A stretch of 64,000 nucleotides of DNA from Salmonella enterica subsp. enterica serovar Typhimurium str. LT2 (GCF_000006945.2 NC_003197.2:4030001-4094000); one strand, 5' to 3'; positions 1-8,856 are shown, counted from the stretch's first letter. Notes: a model not told the origin generated them from the letters alone. Translations and numbers: made by a program.

Positions 1-517
1 AGACCCAGTGCCAGCTCAGCATTTCCTGAATCCAGATCAGCAGCGGCGTAAGGAATGCCAGTCCGACGAACTGTCCGGAGGTGTAGAACCCGACTGCGGA
101 TGCGCGCTCATGCTCCGGAAACCAGCTAGTGACCATCCGGTTATTTGCCGGAAAGGCCGGCGCCTCGAAAATCCCGGTAATAGCGCGCAGGCCGATAAGC
201 GACAATAGTCCCGTCGCAAACCCCTGCAATAGCGTTGCGACTGACCAGCCGAAGATAGCGATAAAATAGGTCAGCCGGGACCCAATACGGTCGAGAAACC
301 AGCCGCCGGGGATCTGGCATAACGTATAGAGCCAGGCAAAAGCGGAGAAGACATAGCCCATTTCCGCTTTGGTAATGCCGAATTCTTTTTGAATATGCAT
401 GGAAGCTACGGCAAGGTTGGCGCGATCGACGTAGCAAATCACCACGGTAATAAAGATCATCACCAGCGTCAGATAGCGGCGACGCCCCGGCTGTGCTGCT
501 GTAACTGAAATATCCAT
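1..517 (-). CDS. dgoT: D-galactonate transporter DgoT (partial, N-terminal part)
   Basis: This is an inner-membrane MFS transporter of the anion:cation symporter family that imports D-galactonate with protons. The frame is open from an ATG at 517 to the window edge, giving about 172 residues; the C-terminal part lies outside. It begins MDISVTAAQPGRRRY, followed by a hydrophobic first helix with the family signature CYVDRANLAVAS, and closely resembles E. coli DgoT. It is the last gene of the dgo operon, 129 bp after dgoD. An in-frame ATG two codons upstream (523) is possible; 517 was chosen to match the E. coli start. Confidence 0.9.
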   Translation of the reverse strand, partial: MDISVTAAQPGRRRYLTLVMIFITVVICYVDRANLAVASMHIQKEFGITKAEMGYVFSAFAWLYTLCQIPGGWFLDRIGSRLTYFIAIFGWSVATLLQGFATGLLSLIGLRAITGIFEAPAFPANNRMVTSWFPEHERASAVGFYTSGQFVGLAFLTPLLIWIQEMLSWHWV

Positions 518-646
518 CGTCATCTGTCTCCAGATTCTGGGCATAGCGAGGCCGCTCACCATGCCCTGTAAATTACAGAGGGTGTGTTTTTATATTTAAA
601 TTGGGTTGCCCGGAGGGCGACGTTTGTTGAGCCTACAGCGTGGCGA

Positions 647-1795
647 TCACCACTCGGCTACCGATCCGTCAGCGTGCCGCCACAACGGATTACGCCAGTC
701 CGGCGCGCTTTTGCTAAGTTCAATCACCCTGGCCTCGTCAATGTCTACGCCAAGACCCGGTTTGGTTAAGGGTTTAAAGAAGCCGCCGTCCATGCTGAAG
801 TCTTCTTTATTTTTCACAAAGTCGAGCAGCTCCGCGCCCTTGTTATAGTGAATGCCCATACTCTGTTCCTGGAATACCGCGTTGCGCGAAACAAAATCGA
901 TATGCAGGCAGGCAGCCAGGGCGATTGGACCCAGCGGGCAATGCGGCGCCAGCGCCACATCATATGCTTCCGCCATTCCGGCGATTTTATAGCATTCGGT
1001 AATGCCGCCCGCGTGGGATAAATCCGGCTGTAGAATCGCCAGCCCACCCGCGTCCAGCACGCGTTTAAATTCAAAACGCGAGAACATACGTTCGCCTGCG
1101 GCAATCGGAATATGCGTTTGCGCTGCCAGGCGCGGATAATATTCCGCCTGTTCCGCCAGCACCGGCTCTTCAATAAACAGCGGACGATAGGGTTCCAGTT
1201 CTTTAATCAGCACCTTCGCCATCGGCGCGCTAACGCGACCGTGGAAATCGAGCCCAAACTCAATTTCACTGCCGAAAGCTTCGCGGATTTGCGCCACGGT
1301 ATTGACCGCCGCATCCACCGCACGGGAGTTATCAATCACGCCCATCTCTTCACAGCCGTTCAGCTTGAAGGTGTCAAAACCAATACCGCGCAATTTTTCA
1401 ATACCGTCAATGACGTCTGCCGGACGATCGCCGCCCACCCAGCTATAGGCCTTGATTTTGTCGCGCACCAGGCCGCCCATGAGCTGCCAGACCGGCGCAT
1501 TCAACACCTTGCCTTTGATATCCCACAATGCCTGGTCAATACCGGCGATGGCGCTCATCATAATCGGGCCGCCGCGATAAAAACCGGCCCGGTACATTAC
1601 CTGCCACAGGTCGTTGATACGCGCCGGATCTTTCCCTATCAGGTAGTCGGCAAACTCATGTACTGCCGCCTCTACAGTACGTGCCCGACCTTCAATGACC
1701 GGCTCTCCCCAGCCAACCACGCCTTCATCCGTTTCGATTTTCAGGAACATCCAACGTGGAGGTAAACGGTACGTGGTGATGTGAGTTATTTTCAT
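647..1795 (-). CDS. dgoD: D-galactonate dehydratase DgoD
   Basis: DgoD dehydrates D-galactonate to 2-dehydro-3-deoxy-D-galactonate in the cytoplasm, the first step of the De Ley-Doudoroff galactonate route. The 382-residue protein has the usual length and belongs to the mandelate-racemase group of the enolase superfamily. Visible marks include the capping-domain segment WDIKGK, the barrel motif LDFHGRVS with a metal-ligand-type residue and histidine, IEEPV, AAGERMF, and a late histidine in APHCPLGP. Its start overlaps the dgoA stop by 4 bp, so the two are probably translationally coupled. Sequence closely matches E. coli DgoD. Confidence 0.96.
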   Translation of the reverse strand: MKITHITTYRLPPRWMFLKIETDEGVVGWGEPVIEGRARTVEAAVHEFADYLIGKDPARINDLWQVMYRAGFYRGGPIMMSAIAGIDQALWDIKGKVLNAPVWQLMGGLVRDKIKAYSWVGGDRPADVIDGIEKLRGIGFDTFKLNGCEEMGVIDNSRAVDAAVNTVAQIREAFGSEIEFGLDFHGRVSAPMAKVLIKELEPYRPLFIEEPVLAEQAEYYPRLAAQTHIPIAAGERMFSRFEFKRVLDAGGLAILQPDLSHAGGITECYKIAGMAEAYDVALAPHCPLGPIALAACLHIDFVSRNAVFQEQSMGIHYNKGAELLDFVKNKEDFSMDGGFFKPLTKPGLGVDIDEARVIELSKSAPDWRNPLWRHADGSVAEW

Positions 1796-2409
1796 TTCAC
1801 TGCCTCTCGATACGCATTAACAAATGCCGCAGCCTGCTGCGCGGTGCGTTCAACGGATTGCCCGGCGCGATAGAGATCGCTACCCAATCCCGCGCCCACA
1901 CAGCCTGCTTTAATCCATTGCGCTAGGTTTTCCGGCGTCACGCCGCCGACGGCAAATAGCGGAACATCCGGCGGAAGTACCGCTTTCAGCGCGCTGATGT
2001 AGCCCGGACCAAACGCCGACGACGGGAAAATTTTTAACGCCTGTGCGCCTGCATCCAGCGCAGAAAAGGCTTCCGTTGCCGTGGCGCAGCCCGGACACAC
2101 GGTCATGCCATAGCTCACCGCCCGGCGGATCACCTCCGGTTGGATATTCGGCGTGACGATCAGCTTGCAGCCCATCCCGGCAAGCTGGTCTACCTGTTCC
2201 GGTTTCAGTACGGTACCAGCGCCAATAAGCGCCCTGCCGCCATACGCCTTCACCACGGAAGAAATGCTTTTTTCCCACTGTGGGGAGTTAAGCGGAATTT
2301 CTATAGCGTCAAATCCCGCATCCACCACCGCGCCAACGTGCGCCAGGGCATCATCGGGCGTAATACCGCGTAAGATAGCGATGAGAGGGAGATTAGTTTG
2401 CCACTGCAT
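1792..2409 (-). CDS. dgoA: 2-dehydro-3-deoxy-6-phosphogalactonate aldolase DgoA
   Basis: This cytoplasmic class I aldolase splits 2-dehydro-3-deoxy-6-phosphogalactonate into pyruvate and glyceraldehyde 3-phosphate, the third step of galactonate breakdown. The 205-residue protein is a KDPG/KDPGal aldolase-type barrel with the N-terminal motif AILRGITPDDA, the catalytic-glutamate segment IEIPLNSP, and the Schiff-base lysine in ALKIFPSSAFGP near residue 126. It overlaps dgoK by 17 bp and dgoD by 4 bp, consistent with a tightly packed operon. The length and motifs agree with E. coli DgoA. Confidence 0.95.
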   Translation of the reverse strand: MQWQTNLPLIAILRGITPDDALAHVGAVVDAGFDAIEIPLNSPQWEKSISSVVKAYGGRALIGAGTVLKPEQVDQLAGMGCKLIVTPNIQPEVIRRAVSYGMTVCPGCATATEAFSALDAGAQALKIFPSSAFGPGYISALKAVLPPDVPLFAVGGVTPENLAQWIKAGCVGAGLGSDLYRAGQSVERTAQQAAAFVNAYREAVK

Positions 2410-3271
2410 GAGCGATGCTCCTTATTCCAGCCTGAAATGCCATATCGCCATCCACGGTTGAAACATCACGCCCAATAGCACTAAACGCCTGTTGGTAACG
2501 TGAGATCAGCGCGGGTCCAGCGACGAGAGTGATAGCCTGTTGCGCCGCGAAGGATTCGCTCATGCTGGCGACTTCCGCGCCAATCAACAGGCCGGAGAGG
2601 AAGTCGCTGACCTGCTCACGCGCAAGATGTCCCAACACGTGCGAGGCGCGAACCTCAAAAAGAGAAGGCAGGACGGCAGGAGAATTAAGACCGCGCTCCA
2701 GCCCCGCGGCATAGGCGTCGCCAGAAACTTCCTGTTCCGGCAAACCAGCCCCGACCAGCGAGTGACGCAGCAACAAGTGATGGAGTTCGCCTGTCATCAC
2801 AGTACGAAAATCATGAATTTGTTGCGTATCAGTCTGTACCCATTTGCAATGTGTGCCGGGCATGACATAGACAGAAGAAGGAGAAAGTTCGCAGGCGCCA
2901 AGCAGTTGCGTCTCTTCGCCGCGCATCACGTTGTGGTTATCCTCGCGTGAGACACACAATCCGGGGATGATCCAGATGTTGTCGCCAACGGCGGTTAACT
3001 GTTCGCCAATAGCGGAGAACAGGGCGGGAACCGGCAGATAAGGCGCATTTTGCCAGCCTACGTTACTGCCGATCATGCCCGCCATTACCACGGGGGTGGC
3101 GCTGTCGCGCCAGTGTGTTGTGACTTCTGCTAACACCGCGTCAGGAGATTTACCGTTCAGGCGTGTAACGCCTGCTTCTGATTGCCTGCTCTCCAGGCAT
3201 TTGTCGCCCTGGTAAAGCCAGGCGCGCAGATTGGTCGATCCCCAGTCAATTGCGATGTAGCGAGCTGTCAT
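2393..3271 (-). CDS. dgoK: 2-dehydro-3-deoxygalactonokinase DgoK
   Basis: DgoK phosphorylates 2-dehydro-3-deoxy-D-galactonate at C6 using ATP, producing the aldolase substrate. The protein has 292 residues and starts MTARYIAIDWGSTNLRAWLY, which contains the phosphate-binding loop (DWGSTN) of sugar kinases of the actin-like ATPase fold. A later MPGTHCKWV segment is typical of the family. The start codon overlaps the dgoR stop by 4 bp and the end overlaps dgoA by 17 bp, so it is the second gene of dgoRKADT. Confidence 0.95.
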   Translation of the reverse strand: MTARYIAIDWGSTNLRAWLYQGDKCLESRQSEAGVTRLNGKSPDAVLAEVTTHWRDSATPVVMAGMIGSNVGWQNAPYLPVPALFSAIGEQLTAVGDNIWIIPGLCVSREDNHNVMRGEETQLLGACELSPSSVYVMPGTHCKWVQTDTQQIHDFRTVMTGELHHLLLRHSLVGAGLPEQEVSGDAYAAGLERGLNSPAVLPSLFEVRASHVLGHLAREQVSDFLSGLLIGAEVASMSESFAAQQAITLVAGPALISRYQQAFSAIGRDVSTVDGDMAFQAGIRSIAHAVAN

Positions 3272-3957
3272 GTGATTTCCTTTAACCTTCGTGTCGAGCT
3301 GGCGATCATGGTTAATGCCGCCTGCTCTGCCGCATCGCCATCCTGATGCCGTATCGCATCGAATAGCGCCTTATGTTCCTGGAGCGTTTTCGGCATGTTG
3401 GCCGCATCGCCCATCCAGGTCCGTTCAAATACCGCTCGCTGTAGCGAGCTGATCGCTACATTTAACTGTTGCAGCACCGGGTTATGCACCGACTGCAACA
3501 CTGCTTCGTGATAGCGAATATCCGCCTCGTTAAACGCTTCCCGGTCCTGGTTATTGGCAATCATGTCGTTTAGCGCCGACTCAATTTCAGCCAGATCGCT
3601 TGATGTTGCCCGTTCCGCCGCCCAGCGTGCTATTGCTGGCTCCACCAGGTTTCGTATTTCGCTCATCGCGCTGATAAGCCTCGGGTCGTAGTCGTTTTCC
3701 AGCACCCATTGCAGCACGTCGGTATCGAGATAATTCCACTGGTTACGCGGTGCGATAAACGCGCCGCGATAACGCTTCATTTCAATTAGCCGCTTCGCCA
3801 TAAGCGAGCGAAACACTTCGCGAATGATGTTGCGCGACGTTTCAAACTCCTCGCACAGATCCGCTTCCGCTGGCAGCGCCGAACCGGGTACGTATTTACC
3901 GCTGACAATCTGTTTGCCCAGCGTGATAACGATGCGATCGGTTTTATTGAGAGTCAT
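3268..3957 (-). CDS. dgoR: GntR/FadR-family galactonate operon repressor DgoR
   Basis: DgoR is the cytoplasmic transcriptional repressor of the dgo operon; galactonate releases it in E. coli. The 229-residue protein has an N-terminal GntR winged helix (about residues 8-75, including LPAEADLCEEFETSRNIIRE) and a C-terminal all-helical FadR/FCD ligand domain with the metal-type pattern DIRYHEAVLQSVHNP. It heads the operon and overlaps dgoK by 4 bp. A 30-bp palindrome lies about 110 bp upstream of its ATG and is the likely binding site. Length equals that of E. coli DgoR. Confidence 0.94.
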   Translation of the reverse strand: MTLNKTDRIVITLGKQIVSGKYVPGSALPAEADLCEEFETSRNIIREVFRSLMAKRLIEMKRYRGAFIAPRNQWNYLDTDVLQWVLENDYDPRLISAMSEIRNLVEPAIARWAAERATSSDLAEIESALNDMIANNQDREAFNEADIRYHEAVLQSVHNPVLQQLNVAISSLQRAVFERTWMGDAANMPKTLQEHKALFDAIRHQDGDAAEQAALTMIASSTRRLKEIT

Positions 3958-4066
3958 AGAGAGTCCTTGTGCTCGATGTGAACTCTCTTACTTTACCGCG
4001 ATAGCTGAATTACGCCGCAATTTTGTAGTACTAGCGTGATATCAACCGTCGTTATCATGCCATTAA

Positions 4067-4096
4067 TGTAGTACAACACAATTATGTTGTACTACA
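4067..4096. promoter_or_regulatory. Palindromic operator-like site upstream of dgoR
   Basis: Two perfectly inverted 12-bp arms (TGTAGTACAACA and TGTTGTACTACA) are separated by 6 bp. Each arm carries a GTAC core, and a further partial copy (TTGTAGTAC) lies at 4023-4031. GntR-family proteins bind such symmetric sites, and the position just upstream of dgoR suggests DgoR autoregulation. The binding assignment is inference. Confidence 0.6.
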
Positions 4097-4156
4097 ATTT
4101 AGATCACAAAAACGACAATTGGTTATGGGAACGTTATAAGACGTAAACGAAAGACA

Positions 4157-4182
4157 TAAAAAAACCCGCAGCAAGTGCGGGT
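4157..4182 (-). terminator. Rho-independent terminator downstream of yidA
   Basis: On the minus strand a 7-bp GC-rich stem (ACCCGCA / TGCGGGT) with a 5-nt loop is followed by a run of seven T. It lies about 35 bp after the yidA stop codon and should end yidA transcription before the dgoR promoter region. Confidence 0.8.
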
Positions 4183-4198
4183 CGTTAAGCGAGTATTT

Positions 4199-4226
4199 GC
4201 CCGATGGCGACTATGCCTTATCGGGC
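4199..4226. repeat. REP-like palindrome at the 3' end of yidA
   Basis: GCCCGAT and ATCGGGC form an imperfect REP-type hairpin with a central GGCGACTATGCCTT. It overlaps the last codons of yidA, so part of the repeat is translated. Confidence 0.55.
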
Positions 4227-5063
4227 GGGGAAATGGCCGGATGAGTGATCGGGGTTCAGCACAAATTTTTCAATCGCCCAGGCAACACCATCTTCAAGGT
4301 TCGATTTAGTCACAAAGTTAGCCACCTCTTTGACCGACGGAATGGCGTTGTCCATTGCCACGCCCATACCGGCGTATTCGATCATCGCAATGTCGTTTTC
4401 CTGATCGCCAATCGCCATCACCTCCTCTGGCTTAATACCCAGCGCCTCGACCAGTGATTTTACGCCAGTGCCTTTATTAACCCGTTTATCGAGGATTTCA
4501 AGGAAATACGGCGCACTTTTCAGCACGGTGTACTTTTCCTTCACCTCTGCCGGTATACGCGCAATCGCCCGGTCGAGAACGGCAGGCTCATCGATCATCA
4601 TAACTTTCAGGAACTGGGTGTTCGGGTCCATCTTCTCCGCTTCACAAAATACCAGCGGAATGGTCGCCACATACGATTCATGCACCGTGTAGTAGCTGAT
4701 ATCGCGGTTAGCGGTATAAAGCGTATTTCGGTCTAATGCGTGGAAGTGAGAACCCACCTCACGGGACAGTTTTTCCAGGTAACGGTAGTCATCATAGCTG
4801 AGCGCCGTTTGCGCAACCGTACTGCCGTCCCCTGCTTTCTGCACCAGCGCCCCGTTATAGGTGATGCAATAATCACCGGGCTGTTCCATGTGAAGTTCTT
4901 TCAGGTAACTGTGCACACCCGCATACGGACGGCCTGTGGTCAGCACCACGTTTACCCCTTTTTCACGCGCAGCGGCAATCGCGTTTTTAACCGCCGGAGA
5001 AATGGTGTGATCGGGCAGCAGAAGGGTGCCATCCATGTCGATAGCAATGAGTTTAATAGCCAT
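4218..5063 (-). CDS. yidA: HAD-superfamily sugar phosphatase YidA
   Basis: YidA is a cytoplasmic HAD phosphatase of the Cof type that removes phosphate from small sugar phosphates. The sequence shows the nucleophile motif DMDGTLLLP (residues 9-17), motif II TTGR, the lysine segment LDKRVNKGTG and the metal-binding motif GDQENDIAMIEY. It has 281 residues against 270 in E. coli; the extra 11 (PDHSSGHFPAR) follow the usual C-terminal VLN and read into a REP-like sequence. It is monocistronic here, followed by a terminator; the E. coli neighbour yidX is absent between yidA and dgoR. Confidence 0.92.
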   Translation of the reverse strand: MAIKLIAIDMDGTLLLPDHTISPAVKNAIAAAREKGVNVVLTTGRPYAGVHSYLKELHMEQPGDYCITYNGALVQKAGDGSTVAQTALSYDDYRYLEKLSREVGSHFHALDRNTLYTANRDISYYTVHESYVATIPLVFCEAEKMDPNTQFLKVMMIDEPAVLDRAIARIPAEVKEKYTVLKSAPYFLEILDKRVNKGTGVKSLVEALGIKPEEVMAIGDQENDIAMIEYAGMGVAMDNAIPSVKEVANFVTKSNLEDGVAWAIEKFVLNPDHSSGHFPAR

Positions 5064-5368
5064 GAAATCCCCGCATTAAATGAGTCCTGACTCATGCTAA
5101 CGCGATTCCGCTCAAAAAACAGTAAAGAATCCGAGAGAAAGGGGGATAAGATTCACAAACGGGATTCCCCTTTTCAGGCCGTATTCTCTCCTCCTGATGT
5201 ATTAGATAACCTCATTAATCAAACAGAAAATACCGTTTTTCTAAAAGAATGCGTATTGCTACTTTGGACATCATCACTTAGAGCCTAATGGGATTGGTTC
5301 TTAATCAGTAAAAATCAACAAAAACTTATATTTTAAAATAACCTTATCCGATGAGAAGGAGATCGCTA
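5064..5368. other. Divergent intergenic region yidA / MFS gene
   Basis: About 305 bp between divergent genes. It is AT-rich near the MFS gene, with a TATATTTTAAAATA stretch about 35 bp before its ATG. The short plus-strand open frame at 5094-5288 has no Shine-Dalgarno sequence or recognisable domain and is not called. The region should hold promoters for both genes and probably sites for the downstream LysR regulator, but no operator is clear. Confidence 0.4.
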
Positions 5369-6631
5369 ATGTCGATGGCCCTTACCGCCCCCCCAACCAG
5401 GAAAAGATTTTTAATCGTTGCCTGTCTGTTTATTGGAATATTTATTGCTTATCTCGATCGCGTTAATGTTTCGGTATTAGCCGCGAATGAACCCTTCTTA
5501 GCCTATATGGGTATTGAAGGCATGCCCTTGCAAATCGGCATGATGATGACCGTCTTTCTGGCCGCTTATGGTATCGCTAACGTTGTATTATCACCGCTTG
5601 GTGATTATCTCGGCCCCAGAAAAGCGATGATGCTTTGTATTCTGATCTGGACTATCGCTTTAATGATTGGCGGAGTCGCTACATCATTCGCTCTAATTAT
5701 TATTTGCCGTATATTACTGGGCATCGGAGAGGGATTTTATTATCCACTGCAAAGCGTATTTATTAAAAACTGGTTCCCGAAGCAGGAACGCGGCAGAGCA
5801 AACGCGGCGTGGATCGTCGGCCAGTCAGTCGCTCCCGCCATTGCGATGCCTTTTTTCACCTGGTGGATAGGCACCCACGGCTGGCGCTCCAACTTCTTTT
5901 TATGCGCCGCTCTTGGGTTAATCCCACTCTGGCTACTTTGGCGATATGTTGCTGATAAACCAGAACAACATAAAAGTATCAGCGAGCAGGAACTGGCTTA
6001 TATCAAAGCCGGGCAGGAAACGGAAAGCGCAGGCAGCAGCGAAAGTTTTATGTTGCGGGTCAAACCGGTGATTACCAACTACAGCTATTGGCTGCTGGTG
6101 CTGTGGTATCTGTGTCTGCAATGTTTATATTGGGGAATGATTACCTGGCTGCCGACCTATCTAAAATCAGCCAGAGGGTTCAGTTGGGCGGAAATGGGCT
6201 GGCTGGCGTCGCTTCCCTTTGTCCTGTCGATATTTGCCAAAGCGGCCGCAGGCGTCTTCGTCGATAAAATAGGACGCAGCGCCCCCATATTAATGGTATT
6301 AATGTTTTTCGCTGGCGTCAGTATCTATTTCGGCACCATAACCGAACATAAATATATGTCGGCGGTACTCCTCTCCTTTGCTGTTGCTTTCTGTACGATG
6401 GGTACGCCCGTTGCCTGGACGTTATTACAGGGAATGATACCAGGAAAATCCATATCCGCCGCCAGCGGCGTAATGAACGGCGTCGCCAACGGACTCTCTT
6501 CATTATCTCCTGTATTTATCGGCTTATTTATTTCTATCACTGGAACTTATACCGGCGGCTTACTATGCCTGGTTTTTATCAGCGCTATCGCCGTGGTATC
6601 GGCATTAATCTTAACGATTAAAAAATATTAA
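5369..6631 (+). CDS. MFS transporter, probable sugar-acid importer
   Basis: This 420-residue inner-membrane protein has about 12 hydrophobic segments and the anion:cation symporter signature IAYLDRVNVSVLAAN in the first helix, so it is related to DgoT, GudP and other hexuronate/aldonate importers. The ATG at 5369 was chosen because AAGGAG lies 7 bp upstream; the in-frame ATG at 5351 precedes that ribosome site. It is 13 bp upstream of an enolase-superfamily dehydratase gene in the same direction. The likely role is import of that enzyme's sugar-acid substrate, which I cannot name. The cassette lies between gyrB and yidA. Confidence 0.85.
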   Translation: MSMALTAPPTRKRFLIVACLFIGIFIAYLDRVNVSVLAANEPFLAYMGIEGMPLQIGMMMTVFLAAYGIANVVLSPLGDYLGPRKAMMLCILIWTIALMIGGVATSFALIIICRILLGIGEGFYYPLQSVFIKNWFPKQERGRANAAWIVGQSVAPAIAMPFFTWWIGTHGWRSNFFLCAALGLIPLWLLWRYVADKPEQHKSISEQELAYIKAGQETESAGSSESFMLRVKPVITNYSYWLLVLWYLCLQCLYWGMITWLPTYLKSARGFSWAEMGWLASLPFVLSIFAKAAAGVFVDKIGRSAPILMVLMFFAGVSIYFGTITEHKYMSAVLLSFAVAFCTMGTPVAWTLLQGMIPGKSISAASGVMNGVANGLSSLSPVFIGLFISITGTYTGGLLCLVFISAIAVVSALILTIKKY

Positions 6632-6644
6632 TTACGAGGAGTAA

Positions 6645-7838
6645 ATGATGAAAATTACCAGCGTTGATATTATTGATGTGGCGAACGATTTTGCGTCCGC
6701 CACCAGCAAATGGCGTCCGGTGGTGGTAAAAATTAATACCGATGAGGGCATTTCCGGTTTTGGCGAAGTTGGGCTGGCTTACGGCGTCGGCGCTTCTGCG
6801 GGCATCGGAATGGCGAAGGACCTGTCGGCCATTATCATCGGCATGGACCCGATGAATAACGAAGCTATCTGGGAAAAAATGCTCAAAAAAACCTTCTGGG
6901 GGCAGGGCGGCGGCGGCATCTTTTCCGCTGCGATGAGCGGCATCGATATCGCGCTGTGGGATATCAAAGGCAAAGCGTGGGGCGTGCCGCTGTATAAAAT
7001 GCTTGGCGGCAAAAGTCGCGAGAAAATAAGAACCTACGCCAGTCAGCTACAGTTTGGTTGGGGGGACGGCAGCGATAAAGATATGCTGACCGAGCCGGAG
7101 CAGTATGCACAGGCGGCGCTGACCGCCGTCAGCGAAGGCTATGACGCAATAAAAGTGGATACCGTCGCAATGGATCGCCACGGCAACTGGAACCAGCAAA
7201 ACCTCAACGGGCCTCTCACCGATAAAATCCTGCGTCTGGGCTACGACCGTATGGCCGCCATTCGCGATGCAGTCGGCCCGGACGTGGATATCATCGCCGA
7301 AATGCATGCCTTTACGGATACCACCTCGGCGATTCAGTTTGGCCGCATGATCGAAGAACTGGGCATCTTCTACTACGAAGAGCCGGTCATGCCGTTGAAC
7401 CCCGCGCAGATGAAGCAGGTTGCCGATAAGGTCAATATTCCGCTGGCGGCTGGCGAACGCATTTACTGGCGCTGGGGATACCGTCCTTTCCTGGAAAACG
7501 GCAGCCTGAGCGTGATCCAGCCCGATATTTGTACCTGCGGCGGCATCACCGAAGTGAAGAAAATCTGCGATATGGCGCATGTTTATGACAAAACGGTGCA
7601 AATCCACGTTTGCGGCGGGCCGATTTCCACAGCGGTGGCGCTGCATATGGAAACCGCAATCCCTAACTTCGTCATCCACGAACTGCACCGGTATGCGCTG
7701 CTGGAGCCGAATACACAGACCTGTAAATACAACTACCTGCCGAAGAACGGCATGTACGAAGTCCCGGAGCTTCCCGGCATCGGCCAGGAACTGACCGAAG
7801 AAACCATGAAAAAATCACCAACCATCACCGTAAAATAA
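6645..7838 (+). CDS. Enolase-superfamily (mandelate racemase group) sugar-acid dehydratase, substrate unknown
   Basis: The 397-residue protein is a cytoplasmic member of the mandelate racemase/muconate lactonising group. An N-terminal capping domain (about 1-130, with WDIKGKAWGVPLY) precedes a barrel with AIKVDT, a metal-ligand region EMHAFTD, YYEEPVMP, AAGERIYW and a late IHVCGGP histidine. It resembles DgoD in plan but is clearly diverged; the KxK pair usual in racemases is replaced by KVD, favouring a dehydratase. GAGGAG lies 3 bp before the first ATG and 6 bp before the next one (6648), so either Met may be used. It follows the MFS gene by 13 bp and precedes a LysR regulator, suggesting a sugar-acid catabolic unit. 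Confidence 0.8.
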   Translation: MMKITSVDIIDVANDFASATSKWRPVVVKINTDEGISGFGEVGLAYGVGASAGIGMAKDLSAIIIGMDPMNNEAIWEKMLKKTFWGQGGGGIFSAAMSGIDIALWDIKGKAWGVPLYKMLGGKSREKIRTYASQLQFGWGDGSDKDMLTEPEQYAQAALTAVSEGYDAIKVDTVAMDRHGNWNQQNLNGPLTDKILRLGYDRMAAIRDAVGPDVDIIAEMHAFTDTTSAIQFGRMIEELGIFYYEEPVMPLNPAQMKQVADKVNIPLAAGERIYWRWGYRPFLENGSLSVIQPDICTCGGITEVKKICDMAHVYDKTVQIHVCGGPISTAVALHMETAIPNFVIHELHRYALLEPNTQTCKYNYLPKNGMYEVPELPGIGQELTEETMKKSPTITVK

Positions 7839-7952
7839 GCCAACTGTCTGCCTGCGCCGCAGGCAGACACCCTGTATTTGCGAGTCGTATCAACGCGACC
7901 TTATCCAGCCTGAGATAAAATCCTCTCAGTAAAGGGGTAACACAGGTGGCAA

Positions 7953-8849
7953 ATGAATTTAACTATCCGGCAATTTCGCGCGTTTCTGGCCGTCGCGGAT
8001 TTGCGTAGTTTTACCGCCGCCAGCAAATATCTGTGCATCACGCAGGGAGCTGTTAGCGGTTTAATCAACGAAATGGAAAGCCAGATGGAGGTTTCCCTTT
8101 TCGACCGCACTTCGCGCGTGGTGAAGCTATCGCCCGACGGCGAAAAGTTTTTACCCGCCGCCATGCGGGTTGTTGAAGAGTTTCAACGGGCCGAAAATTA
8201 TGCCCGCGACCTGAAAGAGATCAAAAAATCCCTGGTGCGGGTTGTTGGCGCGCCGCTGATCGCCTGTGCTTTTCTGCCGCAAATCATCCATGCCTTTAAG
8301 CGGCAGCATCCGCATACCCACGTACAGCTTATTGATAAGCCCATGTCGCAATTACAAAAAAGCATTATGTTGGGAGAAGCCGATTTTGGTATCGGCCCGG
8401 AGCGGCCGCTGGAACCGGAAATCGACAAACAAACGCTGTTCACAACGGAAATCGCCCTGTACTGCCATCCGGACTATCGGCTGCATAAAAAAACGGTTCG
8501 CTGGGAAGAGATTCAAAGCGAAGAGCTGATCGCCGTTGGCAACGAATCCATTCCGATGATCTCCGCAACCGCTGGCGTGCGCATTAAGCCCAAAATGACG
8601 GTGGAACATATGGCGACCGCCATGTCGCTGGCGGCGCAGTGTGAAGGCGTGGTGATCGCCGGAACCTTTTCCCGCCATTACGCCAAAAGCTACCAATTAG
8701 CGACCTGTTCGCTCACGCCTCCGCTGCGGCGCAATATGAACCTTTATTTCCATGCGTGGCGCGCACAAACGCCCGCCACTCAGCGCTTTAGAGATTTTTT
8801 ATTCAGCTATGTCGATGAACATCATGATGCCCCGGCCAACCAGCGGTAG
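7953..8849 (+). CDS. LysR-family transcriptional regulator
   Basis: This 298-residue protein has the LysR winged helix-turn-helix at residues 1-62 (TIRQFRAFLAVADLRSFTAAS, then LFDRTSRVVKLSPDG) and a C-terminal periplasmic-binding-like effector domain. It lies 114 bp after the dehydratase gene in the same direction and probably regulates the transporter-dehydratase pair in response to the imported acid. The gene ends 18 bp from the gyrB stop codon; the two converge at a GC-rich hairpin. No specific family name is recognised. Confidence 0.85.
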   Translation: MNLTIRQFRAFLAVADLRSFTAASKYLCITQGAVSGLINEMESQMEVSLFDRTSRVVKLSPDGEKFLPAAMRVVEEFQRAENYARDLKEIKKSLVRVVGAPLIACAFLPQIIHAFKRQHPHTHVQLIDKPMSQLQKSIMLGEADFGIGPERPLEPEIDKQTLFTTEIALYCHPDYRLHKKTVRWEEIQSEELIAVGNESIPMISATAGVRIKPKMTVEHMATAMSLAAQCEGVVIAGTFSRHYAKSYQLATCSLTPPLRRNMNLYFHAWRAQTPATQRFRDFLFSYVDEHHDAPANQR

Positions 8850-8856
8850 GCCGGGG
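8830..8856. terminator. GC-rich hairpin between the LysR gene and gyrB
   Basis: CCCCGGCC and GGCCGGGG form a perfect 8-bp stem with an 11-nt loop that spans the LysR stop codon. It lies between convergent genes, so it could act in both directions, but no clear T-tract follows on either strand. Confidence 0.45.

Noticed and set aside
5094..5288. Short plus-strand frame between yidA and the MFS gene
   Set aside because: No Shine-Dalgarno sequence, no domain, and it lies in the expected promoter region.
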